Positions 8,210 to 18,910 of a DNA stretch of 64,000 nucleotides are shown piece after piece; within the stretch, counting starts at the first letter, position 1, and every line of letters starts with the position of its first letter. Below the pieces are notes generated by a model. That model did not search any database and was not told the DNA's origin. It saw only the letters and a program-made list of their open reading frames with translations. The stretch covers positions 352,617 through 416,616 of the forward strand of contig NZ_JAQMWP010000010.1 in the NCBI RefSeq assembly GCF_030403745.1, in the 5' to 3' direction. Made by a program: the position numbers and the translations under genes. The DNA is from Streptomyces sp. S.PB5 (GTDB lineage: Bacteria > Actinomycetota > Actinomycetes > Streptomycetales > Streptomycetaceae).

Positions 8210-9433
8210 CTACCAGGTGACGGGGAGCGTCTGCGGCCCGCGGATCATCGTCCTGCGGCGCCAGACGACCGCCTCGGCCGGGACCGCGAGCCGCAGGCCG
8301 GGCAGCCGGTCGAGCAGGGTGTCGACCAGCAGCTCGGTCTGCAGGCGGGCCAGGACCGCGCCGGTGCAGTAGTGCGGGCCGTTGCCGAAGGACAGGTGCG
8401 GGTTGGGGTCACGGTCGGCGTCGATCCGGTCGGGGGACGGGAAGACGTCGGGGTCGCGGTTGGCGGCGAGGTAGGAGACGTACACCGCCTCGCCCGCCCC
8501 GATCCGCGCCCCGTGCAGCTCGACGTCCTCCAGGGCGATCCGGGCCAGGCCCACGGAGGAGCGGTGCGGGATGTAGCGCAGGAGTTCGTCGAGAACGGGC
8601 CCGCGCGCGTCGGGGTGTTCCCGCATCCGCTGCAGCAACTCGGGCCGGGTGAGCAGCAGATACAGCATCTGCCCGCAGTTGTGGGTGACGGCCTCGCCGC
8701 CGATCTGCAGCGGCCCGGCGAGCCCGACGGCCTCCGCCTCGCTGATCTCACCGCGGGCGACGGCGGCTCCCAGCAGGGAGCAGACATCGTCGCCGGTGCT
8801 GTCGGCACGGTCGCGGATGGTCTCCGTGATCCACGCGTACATGCCGTTCTTCGCCTTCTCGGCGGCCTCGGCGCCGCCCGAGGTGGAGATGATCTGCCGG
8901 GTCCAGGCGTGGACCTGCTCGCGCATGCCGTCGGGTACGCCCATCACCTCGCTGACGACGGCGATCGGGAACGGTTCGAGGACGTGCTCGACGAGATCGG
9001 CGGGCGGCCCGTGCCGGAGCATGTCCGCCAACAGCCCGTCCAGTGTCTCCTGGGCCCGGGGCCGCAGCCGCTTCATCCGCCCCACCGTGAACGCCCCCGC
9101 GACCGGCTTGCGCAGCCGGTTGTGGTCGGGCTGGTCGGCGAAGGCGAGCGAGCCGGGGCGGGGCTTGAAGTGCGGGGCCATTCTGGTCACCTGACGTGTG
9201 GTGACCTCGGCCCGGCTGAACCGTGGATCGTTGGTGACGGTCCTGACGTCCTCGTACCGGGTGGCGAGCCACGCCCACCCCTCGCCGAACGGCAGCCGGA
9301 TCCGGGTGATCGGCCCCTCGCGCATGAGATCGGCGAGGATCGGATCGAACTCGGTCCCGTCGAGCTCGAGCGTGGGCCACTCCCGTACGTCGGGCAGGTC
9401 CTGGCCGGTCAGCGTGCTGGTCTCCTCGGTCAT
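8210..9433 (-). CDS. Cytochrome P450, CYP158A-like (biflaviolin synthase type)
   Basis: 407 residues. The haem-ligand loop is FGNGPHYCTG with Cys356, and the ExxR helix is DELLR. The I-helix reads IGGEAVT (244-250), in which the usual acid-Thr pair is replaced by Ala-Val. This replacement and the overall sequence match what I remember of S. coelicolor CYP158A1/A2, which couple flaviolin (made by the type III polyketide synthase RppA) into dimers and trimers. The nearby icd gene matches the CYP158A1 (SCO6998) neighbourhood rather than that of the rppA-linked CYP158A2, and no rppA is present in this window. It lies 58 nt downstream of the N-formylglutamate amidohydrolase on the same strand. Confidence 0.85.
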   Translation of the reverse strand: MTEETSTLTGQDLPDVREWPTLELDGTEFDPILADLMREGPITRIRLPFGEGWAWLATRYEDVRTVTNDPRFSRAEVTTRQVTRMAPHFKPRPGSLAFADQPDHNRLRKPVAGAFTVGRMKRLRPRAQETLDGLLADMLRHGPPADLVEHVLEPFPIAVVSEVMGVPDGMREQVHAWTRQIISTSGGAEAAEKAKNGMYAWITETIRDRADSTGDDVCSLLGAAVARGEISEAEAVGLAGPLQIGGEAVTHNCGQMLYLLLTRPELLQRMREHPDARGPVLDELLRYIPHRSSVGLARIALEDVELHGARIGAGEAVYVSYLAANRDPDVFPSPDRIDADRDPNPHLSFGNGPHYCTGAVLARLQTELLVDTLLDRLPGLRLAVPAEAVVWRRRTMIRGPQTLPVTW

Positions 9434-9491
9434 GCGTCCACCCTCACCGGCCGCTCGGTGCGCTGTCGCGCGGGAGTGCTCCAGGCGGAGG

Positions 9492-10280
9492 TCAGGGGGT
9501 CACGCCGTCGACGAGGGCGGCCAGGGCGGAGGCCAGCCGGCCGAGCCCGGGTCCGGCGGGTCCGCCGGGTTCGGTCATGTAGGTGTCCCGCCGGATCTCG
9601 ACCATGAGGGCGCTGACGCGGGGATCACGGCCGTGGAACTCCAGCGGCACGTACGTCCCGCTGAACGGGGTGTCGAGCCCGACCTCGCCGAACACGTCAC
9701 GGGCCGCGGCGATCAGCGCGGCAGGGGTGTGGAAGGAGTCGGTGCCGAGACAGACGGGCGGCCGCGGTCCCGCCCCGTGCAGCTCGTACGGCAGCGCCTC
9801 GCTGGGATAGGAGTGCACATCGACGATCACGGCCCGCCCGACGGCGGCGAGCCGATCGGCCACGGCCTCGGTCATGGCCCGCGCGTACGGCCGGAAGTAC
9901 CGCCCGATCAACGGCTCGGGATCGAAGCCCTCGGCCCTCAGCGTCGCGCGACCGGTCGTCCGCGTGTAGACGGCCCCCATCCCGACGGCCAGCATCTCCT
10001 CCCGCTCGTCCGGAAACCGCTCCGGATCGACGACGAGCCGCGAGATCCGGTTCACGAACCGCCACGGCCGCCCCCGGCACAGCCCGGCCGCCACCTCGGC
10101 CAGCTCCGCGGTGTGCGCATCGACGATGCGGTCCAGCTCCCCCTCCAGCGCGGAGTCGTCCAGCACGATCCCCGCGCGTACGTCGGCCGGAATCGCGCGC
10201 GAGGAGTGCGGCACATGCAGGATCACGGGGGAGTCGGCGGCACCGGGGAGCAGCTCGAAGGACGGTTCCGGGGAGGTCAT
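9492..10280 (-). CDS. N-formylglutamate amidohydrolase family protein
   Basis: 262 residues. The protein has LHVPHSS near residue 21 with the conserved His, then NRISRLVVDPERF, then VIVDVHSYPSEALP and a late EIRRDTYM. These are the metal-site and active-site segments of the N-formylglutamate deformylase/amidohydrolase family, zinc enzymes that hydrolyse N-formylglutamate in histidine catabolism. No other hut genes are nearby, so the true substrate may be another N-acyl amino acid. ATG 10280 is followed closely by the divergent DUF5713 gene; the 47-nt gap must hold both promoters. Confidence 0.8.
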   Translation of the reverse strand: MTSPEPSFELLPGAADSPVILHVPHSSRAIPADVRAGIVLDDSALEGELDRIVDAHTAELAEVAAGLCRGRPWRFVNRISRLVVDPERFPDEREEMLAVGMGAVYTRTTGRATLRAEGFDPEPLIGRYFRPYARAMTEAVADRLAAVGRAVIVDVHSYPSEALPYELHGAGPRPPVCLGTDSFHTPAALIAAARDVFGEVGLDTPFSGTYVPLEFHGRDPRVSALMVEIRRDTYMTEPGGPAGPGLGRLASALAALVDGVTP

Positions 10281-10327
10281 GCGGCGGCTCCGGGGGCGTT
10301 GTCAGTGGCGTGGTGCACGATCACAGC

Positions 10328-10669
10328 ATGACGATCAGCAACCAGCAGGTGGCCGCGCACCCGTTCCTCAAGGCGCTCTACGAGGACGACTACTACCCCG
10401 ACCACGTGCTGGACCGGGGCAGGGAGATCCTGCTGCGGCTGTGCGAGCGGATCGAGGCGGAGCGCCCCGCAGATCTCGTCGCGCTCTATGCGCTGACGCA
10501 TGCGGCCACCGAGGAGTTCAACGACTTGGAGGCCGCCTTCGACGCGGCGGGCAGCGAGATCGAGACCTGCGCGAGGGAGGAGATAGGCGGGCAGTTCTGG
10601 TTCGTCGCCCACGCCTACGGCTTCGTGGACGCGGACCCGGAGGAGCTGATCGCCGGGCGGAACTGGTGA
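10328..10669 (+). CDS. DUF5713-type small acidic protein
   Basis: 113 residues from ATG 10328. The sequence (HPFLKALYEDDYYPDHVLDR, LYALTHAATEEFNDLE, FWFVAHAYGF near the end) matches an uncharacterised all-alpha family that I recall as DUF5713. It is acidic and has no membrane segment or catalytic motif that I can point to. A hairpin terminator follows directly. Confidence 0.75.
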   Translation: MTISNQQVAAHPFLKALYEDDYYPDHVLDRGREILLRLCERIEAERPADLVALYALTHAATEEFNDLEAAFDAAGSEIETCAREEIGGQFWFVAHAYGFVDADPEELIAGRNW

Positions 10670-10677
10670 GACGCGGT

Positions 10678-10710
10678 CCGCCCCGGCCGGGCAACTGCCG
10701 ACCGGGGCGG
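10678..10710. terminator. Bidirectional hairpin terminator between convergent genes
   Basis: CCGCCCCGG (10678-10686) pairs perfectly with CCGGGGCGG (10702-10710), with further pairing inside the loop (CGG/CCG). It separates the DUF5713 gene and icd, which converge. Confidence 0.7.
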
Positions 10711-10741
10711 GGTCACGCGATGAGCCCCGTAGGGCCCGGCG

Positions 10742-12961
<2,220 letters not shown>

Positions 12962-13182
12962 CGGGTGCTCCGCTCCACGTCTTCCGCGTCTGCAACATTG
13001 CTCGACATCAAGATATCTCGTGATCGAGCGGGGCTCGACAGGGGTCCGCACACGCGGTCCGAGAACCGGTGCATCTCCTGTGCCGGGTGAGGCGTCTGAT
13101 CTTGTGGTCGTGCGTGTTGACCGCACCTCATCCGACGGCCGGCCCCGGCCGGTCGGCCGCCCGGGCGAAAGCGGACCATGGG

Positions 13183-13500
13183 ATGCGGACCATGGGACAT
13201 CGCACCGGAGTGACGGTCTCGGCCGCCCTGACCGGCACGGCCGCGGCACTGTCCGCGGGAATCCCGGCACAGGCGGCCCCCACGGCCGGCGCCCCGGGCC
13301 CTGAGACCCTCGGCGACCCCGTCCTCCCGAGCCTCGGCAACGACGGCTACCGGGTGTCGTCGTACGACATCGCCTTCGAGCACGTCGCCTCGACGAAGCT
13401 CGTGAACGCGGTGGTGACCGTGAACATCGCCCCCACCCAGGAGCCGAGCCGCCTCTCCCTCGACGCGCGCACGGCGCGTGCAGGGCGATCGGTGCCGTAA
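13183..13500 (+). pseudogene. N-terminal remnant of a secreted M1-type aminopeptidase
   Basis: From ATG 13183 or 13192 the frame gives a signal peptide (TVSAALTGTAAALSAGIPA, cut near AQA) followed by GDPVLPSLGNDGYRVSSYDI and TQEPSRLSLDA. That is the start of Streptomyces secreted M1 metallopeptidases, where the first beta-domain reads G-D-P-Y-F-P-x-x-G-N-G-G-Y. The frame ends after about 105 residues with an unrelated tail; the HExxH catalytic domain is absent. It is probably a decayed gene or deletion scar. It is divergent from icd and convergent with the MscS gene. Confidence 0.65.
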
Positions 13501-13524
13501 GGCGATCGGCGCCGCGCGGCGATC
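13484..13524. repeat. Short tandem GGCGATC repeats at the end of the M1 remnant
   Basis: GGCGATCGGTGCCG is followed by GGCGATCGGCGCCG and then GGCGATCAG, giving two near-identical 14-nt units and a partial third. The block spans the stop of the M1 remnant and the 3' end of the MscS gene. It looks like replication slippage and may mark the deletion endpoint. Confidence 0.5.
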
Positions 13525-14635
13525 AGTCCAGCCGGGCGGAGGACACTTCGCCCGGCTCCAGCTCGGTCTCCGCACCGCGCTGCTGCGGGATCACCACCGC
13601 GCCCTGCTGGAGCGCCACCGTCCGCGTGGGTGCCGGGATGCGGATGCCCTCCTGGCGGTAGCGCTTGTGGAGGCGCTTGATGAACTCGTGCTTGATGCGG
13701 AACTGGTCGCTGAACTCGCCGACGCCCAGGATGACGGTGAAGCCGATGCGGGAGTCGCCGAAGGTGTGGAAGCGGACCAGCGGCTCGTGGTCCGGGACGG
13801 CGCCGGTGATCTCGGTCATGATCTCGGCGACGACCTCGATGGTGACCCGCTCGACCTGCTCCAGGTCGCTGTCGTAGCCCACGCCGACCTGGACGAGGAT
13901 CGTCAACTGCTGCTCGGGGCGCATGAAGTTGGTCATGTTCGACTTCGCGAGCTCCCCGTTGGGGATGACGACGAGGTTGTTGGAGAGCGCGCGGACCGTC
14001 GTCTGACGCCAGTTGATGTCCTCGACGTAGCCCTCCTCACCGCTGCTCAGCCGGATGTAGTCACCGGGCTGGACGGTCTTGGAGGCGAGGATGTGGATGC
14101 CGGCGAAGAGGTTGGCGAGGGTGTCCTGGAGGGCCAGCGCGACCGCGAGACCGCCGACGCCCAGGGCGGTGAGCAGCGGCGCTATGGAGATGCCGAGGGT
14201 CTGCAGCACCACCAGGAAGCCGATCGCCAGGACCAGCACCCGGGTGATGTTGACGAAGATCGTGGCGGATCCGGCGACGCCGGGACGGGACTGGGTGACC
14301 GACCGCATCAGACCGGCCACCAGCCGGGCCACCGCGACCGTGACCACGAAGATCAGCAGGACGGTCAGGATCTGGTTGGTGGTGCGCTGGGTGGTCTTCG
14401 TCAGCGGCAGCGCCGCCGCGGCGACGGCCGTGCCGCCCGCGATCGCCGCCGCGGGCACCACCACGCGCAGCGCGGCCACGATCACGTCGTCACCGCTCCA
14501 TTTCGTGCGGTCGGCGTGCTTTCCGAGCCACTTGAGGAGGACCCGCAGCAGGAACGCGGCAATCAGGCCCGCGACCACGGCGATTCCGGGGACGACCAGG
14601 TCGTCCATGGTGAGATCCCGTTGAAAAGCTGTCAC
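13523..14635 (-). CDS. MscS-family small-conductance mechanosensitive channel
   Basis: 370 residues. There are four hydrophobic segments in the N-terminal half (about 12-30, 55-78, 88-108, 128-148), then the pore-lining TM3 equivalent GVGGLAVALALQDTLANLFA, then the beta-domain start GDYIRLSSGEEGYVEDINWR with the family N-x-L-V-V-I-P-N-G (NNLVVIPNGELAKS). It should open under membrane tension to release solutes during hypo-osmotic shock. GTG 14635 has AGGTGG 6 nt upstream and is chosen over an internal ATG nine codons later. Confidence 0.92.
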   Translation of the reverse strand: MTAFQRDLTMDDLVVPGIAVVAGLIAAFLLRVLLKWLGKHADRTKWSGDDVIVAALRVVVPAAAIAGGTAVAAAALPLTKTTQRTTNQILTVLLIFVVTVAVARLVAGLMRSVTQSRPGVAGSATIFVNITRVLVLAIGFLVVLQTLGISIAPLLTALGVGGLAVALALQDTLANLFAGIHILASKTVQPGDYIRLSSGEEGYVEDINWRQTTVRALSNNLVVIPNGELAKSNMTNFMRPEQQLTILVQVGVGYDSDLEQVERVTIEVVAEIMTEITGAVPDHEPLVRFHTFGDSRIGFTVILGVGEFSDQFRIKHEFIKRLHKRYRQEGIRIPAPTRTVALQQGAVVIPQQRGAETELEPGEVSSARLD

Positions 14636-14729
14636 GTTGCCACCTGTTCGGGTTGCCGGATGAGCGACCGCGCGACCGTGCCGGCGCCACGGCGACGCGA
14701 CCGCTCATCCTGCCGTATCGGGCACAGGA

Positions 14730-14911
14730 GTTCGTAGCCGGCCAGCCCGGCGGATGCCCCCGCCCGGACGACGATCCGTACGAACGGCGGGCGGCGTACC
14801 ACCACACGGTGACGAGGACGACTACGACGGCGAGGGACGCGTAGTTCATCGTGTCGACCGTCACCGGCGGCACCTGCGGCAGACGGAACAGCACCGTGAC
14901 GAAGGCCACCC
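14730..14911 (-). pseudogene. C-terminal scrap of an amino acid permease (APC family)
   Basis: Reading the minus strand, the frame encodes VLFRLPQVPPVTVDTMNY, then a hydrophobic helix ASLAVVVVLVTVWWYAARRS and YGSSSG. This is the typical end of APC-family permeases, whose last loop reads P-V-T-x-x-x-M-N-Y/W before the final helix and RRSY. Nothing upstream continues it: the enoyl-CoA hydratase gene ends at 14921. I read it as a fragment left by deletion. It fills most of the gap between the MscS and hydratase genes. Confidence 0.55.
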
Positions 14912-14920
14912 GGGAGTGGC

Positions 14921-15685
14921 TCACCCGTCCTTGAACGAACCGTGCCGCCCCGCCCCGGAGGCGAACCGGGCCGCCCCCTCCAGGCTTTCCGCCAACACAC
15001 CCATGCCATGGCCGAGTTCCCGGCGCAGGGCGGCTTCCTCGGCCAGCCCCTCCTGGTCGAGGACCGACGCCCGGTCCGAGCGCAGGCACGCCTGCGGGAA
15101 CTCCGCGAGAGCGGCGGCCAGTTCCTCGGCGGCCGTGCGCGAGGTGCCGGTGGGGACGACCCGGTTGGCGAGGCCCATCGCGTGGGCCTCCGGGGCCGTG
15201 ACCGGCCGGCCCGTCAGGATCATGTCCAGTGCGCGGCTCGTGCCGATCAGCCGGGGCAGCCGTACCGTGCCGCCGTCGATCAGCGGAACGCCCCAGCGGC
15301 GGCAGAACACCCCGAAGACCGCGTTCTGCTCGGCCACCCGGAGATCGCACCACAGCGCCAGCTCGAGACCGCCCGCCACCGCGTGCCCGGCGACCGCCGC
15401 GATCACCGGCTTGGACAGCCGCAGCCGGGTCGGTCCCATCGGGCCGTCGCCGTCCTCGGTGACCCGGTTGCCGCGCTCGGTACCGAGGGCCTTGAGGTCG
15501 GCGCCCGCGCAGAACGTACCGCCCTCGCCCCACAGCACCGCCACCCGCGCCCCGGGATCCGCCTCGAACTCCCGGAAGGCGGCGACGAGTTCCGCGGCCG
15601 TCGGGCCGTCGACCGCGTTGCGGGCCGCGGGGCGGGACAGGACGACGGTGGTGACGGGGCCGTTGCGTTCGGTCCGGACGGGCAT
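14921..15685 (-). CDS. Enoyl-CoA hydratase/isomerase (crotonase) family protein
   Basis: 254 residues of the crotonase fold, acting on acyl-CoA thioesters. The oxyanion-hole segments are GTFCAGADLKALG (about 57-68) and the helix GHAVAGGLELALWCDL (about 98-113). The second catalytic region is RRWGVPLIDGGTVRLPRLIG (about 128-147), where the usual Glu is replaced by Asp in LIDGG, so the exact reaction (hydration, isomerisation or hydrolysis) is open. ATG 15685 has AAGGAG upstream. It begins 29 nt after the flippase-like gene and is likely cotranscribed with it. Confidence 0.88.
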   Translation of the reverse strand: MPVRTERNGPVTTVVLSRPAARNAVDGPTAAELVAAFREFEADPGARVAVLWGEGGTFCAGADLKALGTERGNRVTEDGDGPMGPTRLRLSKPVIAAVAGHAVAGGLELALWCDLRVAEQNAVFGVFCRRWGVPLIDGGTVRLPRLIGTSRALDMILTGRPVTAPEAHAMGLANRVVPTGTSRTAAEELAAALAEFPQACLRSDRASVLDQEGLAEEAALRRELGHGMGVLAESLEGAARFASGAGRHGSFKDG

Positions 15686-15714
15686 CGCGGGCTCCTTCGG
15701 TCAGGCCACCTGCA

Positions 15715-16734
15715 TCAGATGACCTTCATTCGTACCAGGGCCCCGAGCGTCAACGCCCCCGGAAGCAGCGGAAGCCAGACGGTGATGATCCGATAGGCCA
15801 GCACCACGGCCGTCGCGATCGCCGCCGGACCGCCCGCCGCCACCAGCGCCACCACGAGCGCCGCCTCGACCGAGCCGATCCCGCCCGGCGTGGGCACCAG
15901 CGCCACGGCGACCGTGGCCGCGAGATACGCCACCGCCATGTGCAGCGGCGGCACCGGCAGCCCCAGCGCCTGCCCCACCGCGGCCAGCCCGGCCGCCTGC
16001 AGCGCCGGGAACGCGAACGAGCCGCCCCACAGGGCGAGGGCCCGCGCGGGCCTGGTGTGCACCTCGCGCGCCTCGCAGAGAGCGGTGCGCAGGAACGACG
16101 TCACGGCCGTACGCACCCGTCGTACCCCCACGAGGACGCCCGCCGCCCCGAGCAGCACCACACCGACGGCGGGCAGCAGGGCGCCGACGGCCCCCTCGGG
16201 AAGGAGCGTGCCCAGGCTCAGCGCGTCCGGGAAGGCGATCAGCAGGGCGGCCAGCAGACCGAGGCGGCCCACCGACTCCGCCAGCAGATACAGGGCGAGC
16301 GCGGCCGAGGAACGGGCCAGCGGCAGCCCGCACACCGTCATGAAACGGAGGTTGACCGCGCTCGCGCCCAGGCCGGTCGGCAGCAGATGGTTGGCCGCGC
16401 CGGCCGCGAACTGGGTGGCCAGCAGCCGCCGCTTGGGCAGACCCTGCACGACCGCGCCCTGCCGGGTGCAGGCCGCCGCGACCCAGGTCAGGCCGGTCGC
16501 GCAGACCGCGACCAGCAGCCAGGGCCACTCGGCGGACCTCAGATGCCCGAAGCCCTCGGCGAGGACCGAGCGGTGCTGCACGGCGACCACCGTGACCAGC
16601 AGGAGCGGAAGCAGACACAGGATCTGGCGGATCCTGCGGGCGGGGACGCGACGGGGGCTCACGTCAGAGGAGGTTTCCCCGGCCGTGCCAACCACGGGTT
16701 GCAGAAGGGCGGCCGGGGGATTGCGTACGGTCAT
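15715..16734 (-). CDS. Lysylphosphatidylglycerol synthase TM/flippase-like (UPF0104) membrane protein
   Basis: 339 residues with about eight hydrophobic helices, beginning QILCLLPLLLVTVVAVQ. Family markers are TRQGAVVQGLPKRRLLATQF, NHLLPTGLGASAVNLRF and the signature VPTPGGIGSVEAALVVAL near 280. This is the flippase half related to MprF, found alone in many actinobacteria as a lipid transporter of unknown cargo. The frame extends to 17175, but ATG 16734 is the sensible start. Its promoter region is shared with the SoxR-type promoter of the divergent exporter. Confidence 0.85.
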   Translation of the reverse strand: MTVRNPPAALLQPVVGTAGETSSDVSPRRVPARRIRQILCLLPLLLVTVVAVQHRSVLAEGFGHLRSAEWPWLLVAVCATGLTWVAAACTRQGAVVQGLPKRRLLATQFAAGAANHLLPTGLGASAVNLRFMTVCGLPLARSSAALALYLLAESVGRLGLLAALLIAFPDALSLGTLLPEGAVGALLPAVGVVLLGAAGVLVGVRRVRTAVTSFLRTALCEAREVHTRPARALALWGGSFAFPALQAAGLAAVGQALGLPVPPLHMAVAYLAATVAVALVPTPGGIGSVEAALVVALVAAGGPAAIATAVVLAYRIITVWLPLLPGALTLGALVRMKVI

Positions 16735-16768
16735 CGGATCCTTCGAGCGGGGGGACGTCCGAGAAGTG

Positions 16769-16799
16769 TTGACCTCAACAACGCTTGAGGTCCTACGTT
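16769..16799 (+). promoter_or_regulatory. SoxR-type (MerR family) promoter of the ABC exporter
   Basis: The -35 box TTGACC (16769-16774) and -10 box TACGTT (16794-16799) are separated by 19 bp, the overlong spacing typical of MerR-family activators. The spacer region carries a perfect 8-bp inverted repeat GACCTCAA (16771-16778) and TTGAGGTC (16785-16792) around 6 nt. The core CCTCAA-N6-TTGAGG is the SoxR box type. From memory, the S. coelicolor SoxR regulon includes an ABC exporter, SCO7008, whose neighbourhood matches this one. The ATG lies 8 nt past the -10, so the mRNA is nearly leaderless. Confidence 0.88.
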
Positions 16800-16806
16800 C
16801 GCTCCC

Positions 16807-18696
16807 ATGAGCATGGAGACCACAGCCTGGACACAGCTTCAGGGCGTCATGAACGCCCAGGAGCAGACCCGCCCCTTCGCCCGCGCGACGCTGCGCCGCA
16901 TCGGCGCGTTCGCCCGGCCGCACCGCACCCGTATCGCACAGTTCGTGGTGCTGGGGGTGGCGACCGCGCTGCTCGCCGTCGCCACCCCGGTGCTGGCCGG
17001 GGACGTCGTGGACGCGATCGTGACGGGCGACGAGGAGGGCAAGGTCGTACGACTCGCCCTGCTCATCGCGCTCATCGCGGTCGTGGAGGCGGCCCTCGGC
17101 ATCCTCGGGCGGCGCCTGTCGGCGACGCTCGGGGAGGGACTCATCCTCGATCTGCGGACGGCTGTGTTCGATCATGTGCAGCGCATGCCGGTCGCGTTCT
17201 TCACACGCACACGTACGGGAGCGCTGGTCTCCCGACTCAACAACGACGTCATCGGGGCCCAGCGGGCGTTCAGCAACACACTCTCCGGGGTCGTCAGCAA
17301 CCTCGTCACCCTGCTGCTCACCCTTGCCGTCATGCTCACCCTGTCCTGGGAGATCACGCTCCTCGCGCTCGCCCTGCTCCCGGTCTTCGTGATCCCGGCC
17401 CGCCGCATGGGCACCCGGATGGCCCGGATGCAGCGGGAGGCGGCCGCGCTGAACGCGGCGATGGGCACCCGTATGACCGAACGCTTCTCCGCGCCCGGCG
17501 CCACCCTGGTCAAGCTCTTCGGCCGCCCCGAGCAGGAATCGGAGGAGTTCGCCGCCCGCGCCCGCCGGGTCGCCGACATCGGCGTCCGCACGGCCACGGC
17601 CCAGTCGGTGTTCATCACCGCCCTCACCCTGGTCTCCGCCCTCGCCCTGGCCCTCGTCTACGGCCTCGGCGGCTGGTTCGCCCTGCGCGGCACCCTGGAA
17701 CCCGGCGCCGTCGTCTCCCTCGCCCTGCTGCTGACCCGGCTGTACGCCCCGCTCACCTCCCTCGCCGGCGCCCGTGTCGAGGTGATGAGCGCGCTGGTCA
17801 GCTTCGAGCGGGTCTTCGAGGTGCTCGACCTCAAGCCGCTGATCGAGGAGAAGCCGGACGCCGTCGACGCCCCCGACGGGCCGGTCGCGGTCGAGTTCGA
17901 GAACGTCCGCTTCGGCTACCCGGCCGCCGACAAGGTCTCCCTGGCCTCCCTGGAGGAGGTCGCGTCCCTGGACACCCGGGGCGGCGAAGAGGTCCTCAAG
18001 GGCATCTCATTCCGCGCCGAGCCGGGCGAGACCATCGCCCTCGTCGGCTCCTCCGGCGCGGGCAAGTCGACGATCGCGGGGCTGCTGCCGCGCCTGTACG
18101 ACGTCGACGAGGGCGCCGTACGCATCGGCGGCACCGACGTCCGCGATCTGACCGCGAGCTCCCTGCGCGCCACCCTCGGCATGGTCACCCAGGACGGCCA
18201 CCTCTTCCACGACACCGTCCGCGCCAACCTGCTGCTTGCCCGCCCCGACGCGACCGAGGCCGAACTCCGCGACGCCCTGCGCCGCGCCCGCCTCGACACC
18301 CTCGTGGACTCCCTCCCCGACGGTCTCGACACGGTCGTCGGCGAACGCGGCTACCGCCTCTCCGGCGGCGAACGCCAGCGCATGACCATCGCCCGGCTGC
18401 TGCTGGCCCGCCAGCGCGTGGTCATCCTCGACGAGGCGACCGCCCACCTCGACAACACCTCGGAGGCGGCCGTCCAGGAGGCGCTCACGGAGGCTCTGGA
18501 GGGACGGACCGCGATCGTCATCGCCCACCGGCTGTCCACGATCCGCGCGGCCGACCAGATCCTGGTGGTCGAGGGCGGCCGGATCGCGGAACGGGGCACC
18601 CACGAGGAACTGCTGGCACTGGGCGGACGGTACGCGGAGCTGCACCGGACGCAGTTCGCGGAGCGGACGGGGGCGGTGAGGGAGGTCGCGGCGTAG
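16807..18696 (+). CDS. ABC exporter, fused membrane and ATPase domains (SoxR target)
   Basis: 629 residues: a type IV exporter half-transporter. The membrane domain spans about 40-320 with six helices. The ATPase has Walker A GSSGAGKST (414-422), signature LSGGERQR (518-525), Walker B VVILDE (538-543) and the H-loop His574. An unusual short Ser/Glu-rich insert (DKVSLASLEEVASLDTRGGE) sits before Walker A. It probably works as a homodimer that expels redox-active secondary metabolites, since the promoter is SoxR-type and Streptomyces SoxR senses such molecules. ATG 16807 is near the predicted transcription start; ATG 16813 is an alternative. Confidence 0.92.
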   Translation: MSMETTAWTQLQGVMNAQEQTRPFARATLRRIGAFARPHRTRIAQFVVLGVATALLAVATPVLAGDVVDAIVTGDEEGKVVRLALLIALIAVVEAALGILGRRLSATLGEGLILDLRTAVFDHVQRMPVAFFTRTRTGALVSRLNNDVIGAQRAFSNTLSGVVSNLVTLLLTLAVMLTLSWEITLLALALLPVFVIPARRMGTRMARMQREAAALNAAMGTRMTERFSAPGATLVKLFGRPEQESEEFAARARRVADIGVRTATAQSVFITALTLVSALALALVYGLGGWFALRGTLEPGAVVSLALLLTRLYAPLTSLAGARVEVMSALVSFERVFEVLDLKPLIEEKPDAVDAPDGPVAVEFENVRFGYPAADKVSLASLEEVASLDTRGGEEVLKGISFRAEPGETIALVGSSGAGKSTIAGLLPRLYDVDEGAVRIGGTDVRDLTASSLRATLGMVTQDGHLFHDTVRANLLLARPDATEAELRDALRRARLDTLVDSLPDGLDTVVGERGYRLSGGERQRMTIARLLLARQRVVILDEATAHLDNTSEAAVQEALTEALEGRTAIVIAHRLSTIRAADQILVVEGGRIAERGTHEELLALGGRYAELHRTQFAERTGAVREVAA

Positions 18697-18726
18697 GCGC
18701 GGCGCCCCTCGCAGGCCGGTCACCGC

Positions 18727-18744
18727 GCGTGCGGCATCGCACGC
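18727..18744 (+). terminator. Hairpin after the ABC exporter gene
   Basis: GCGTGCG (18727-18733) pairs with CGCACGC (18738-18744) around a 4-nt loop, 30 nt after the stop. Confidence 0.55.
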
Positions 18745-18825
18745 CTCGCGAGCAACGTCAACCCCGCAGGATCACACAAAGACCGACAGCATCATTGCTT
18801 CGCCTTGCTCGAGACCCTAGTGTGC

Positions 18826-18850
18826 GTTCGGTTTCCCCACAGCACCGAAC
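18826..18850. promoter_or_regulatory. Inverted repeat upstream of the beta-galactosidase gene
   Basis: GTTCGGT (18826-18832) and ACCGAAC (18844-18850) form a 7-bp inverted repeat with 11 nt between, 61 nt before the start. The half-sites share GTTCG/CGAAC with the LacI-type operators at 26537-26737, so the same regulator might act here, though spacing differs. Confidence 0.35.
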
Positions 18851-18910
18851 AGGATCTGACGCCCACTCAAGCAGTGCCCCCACACTGTCGTTTCGAGGAA
18901 GGCCACGGTC

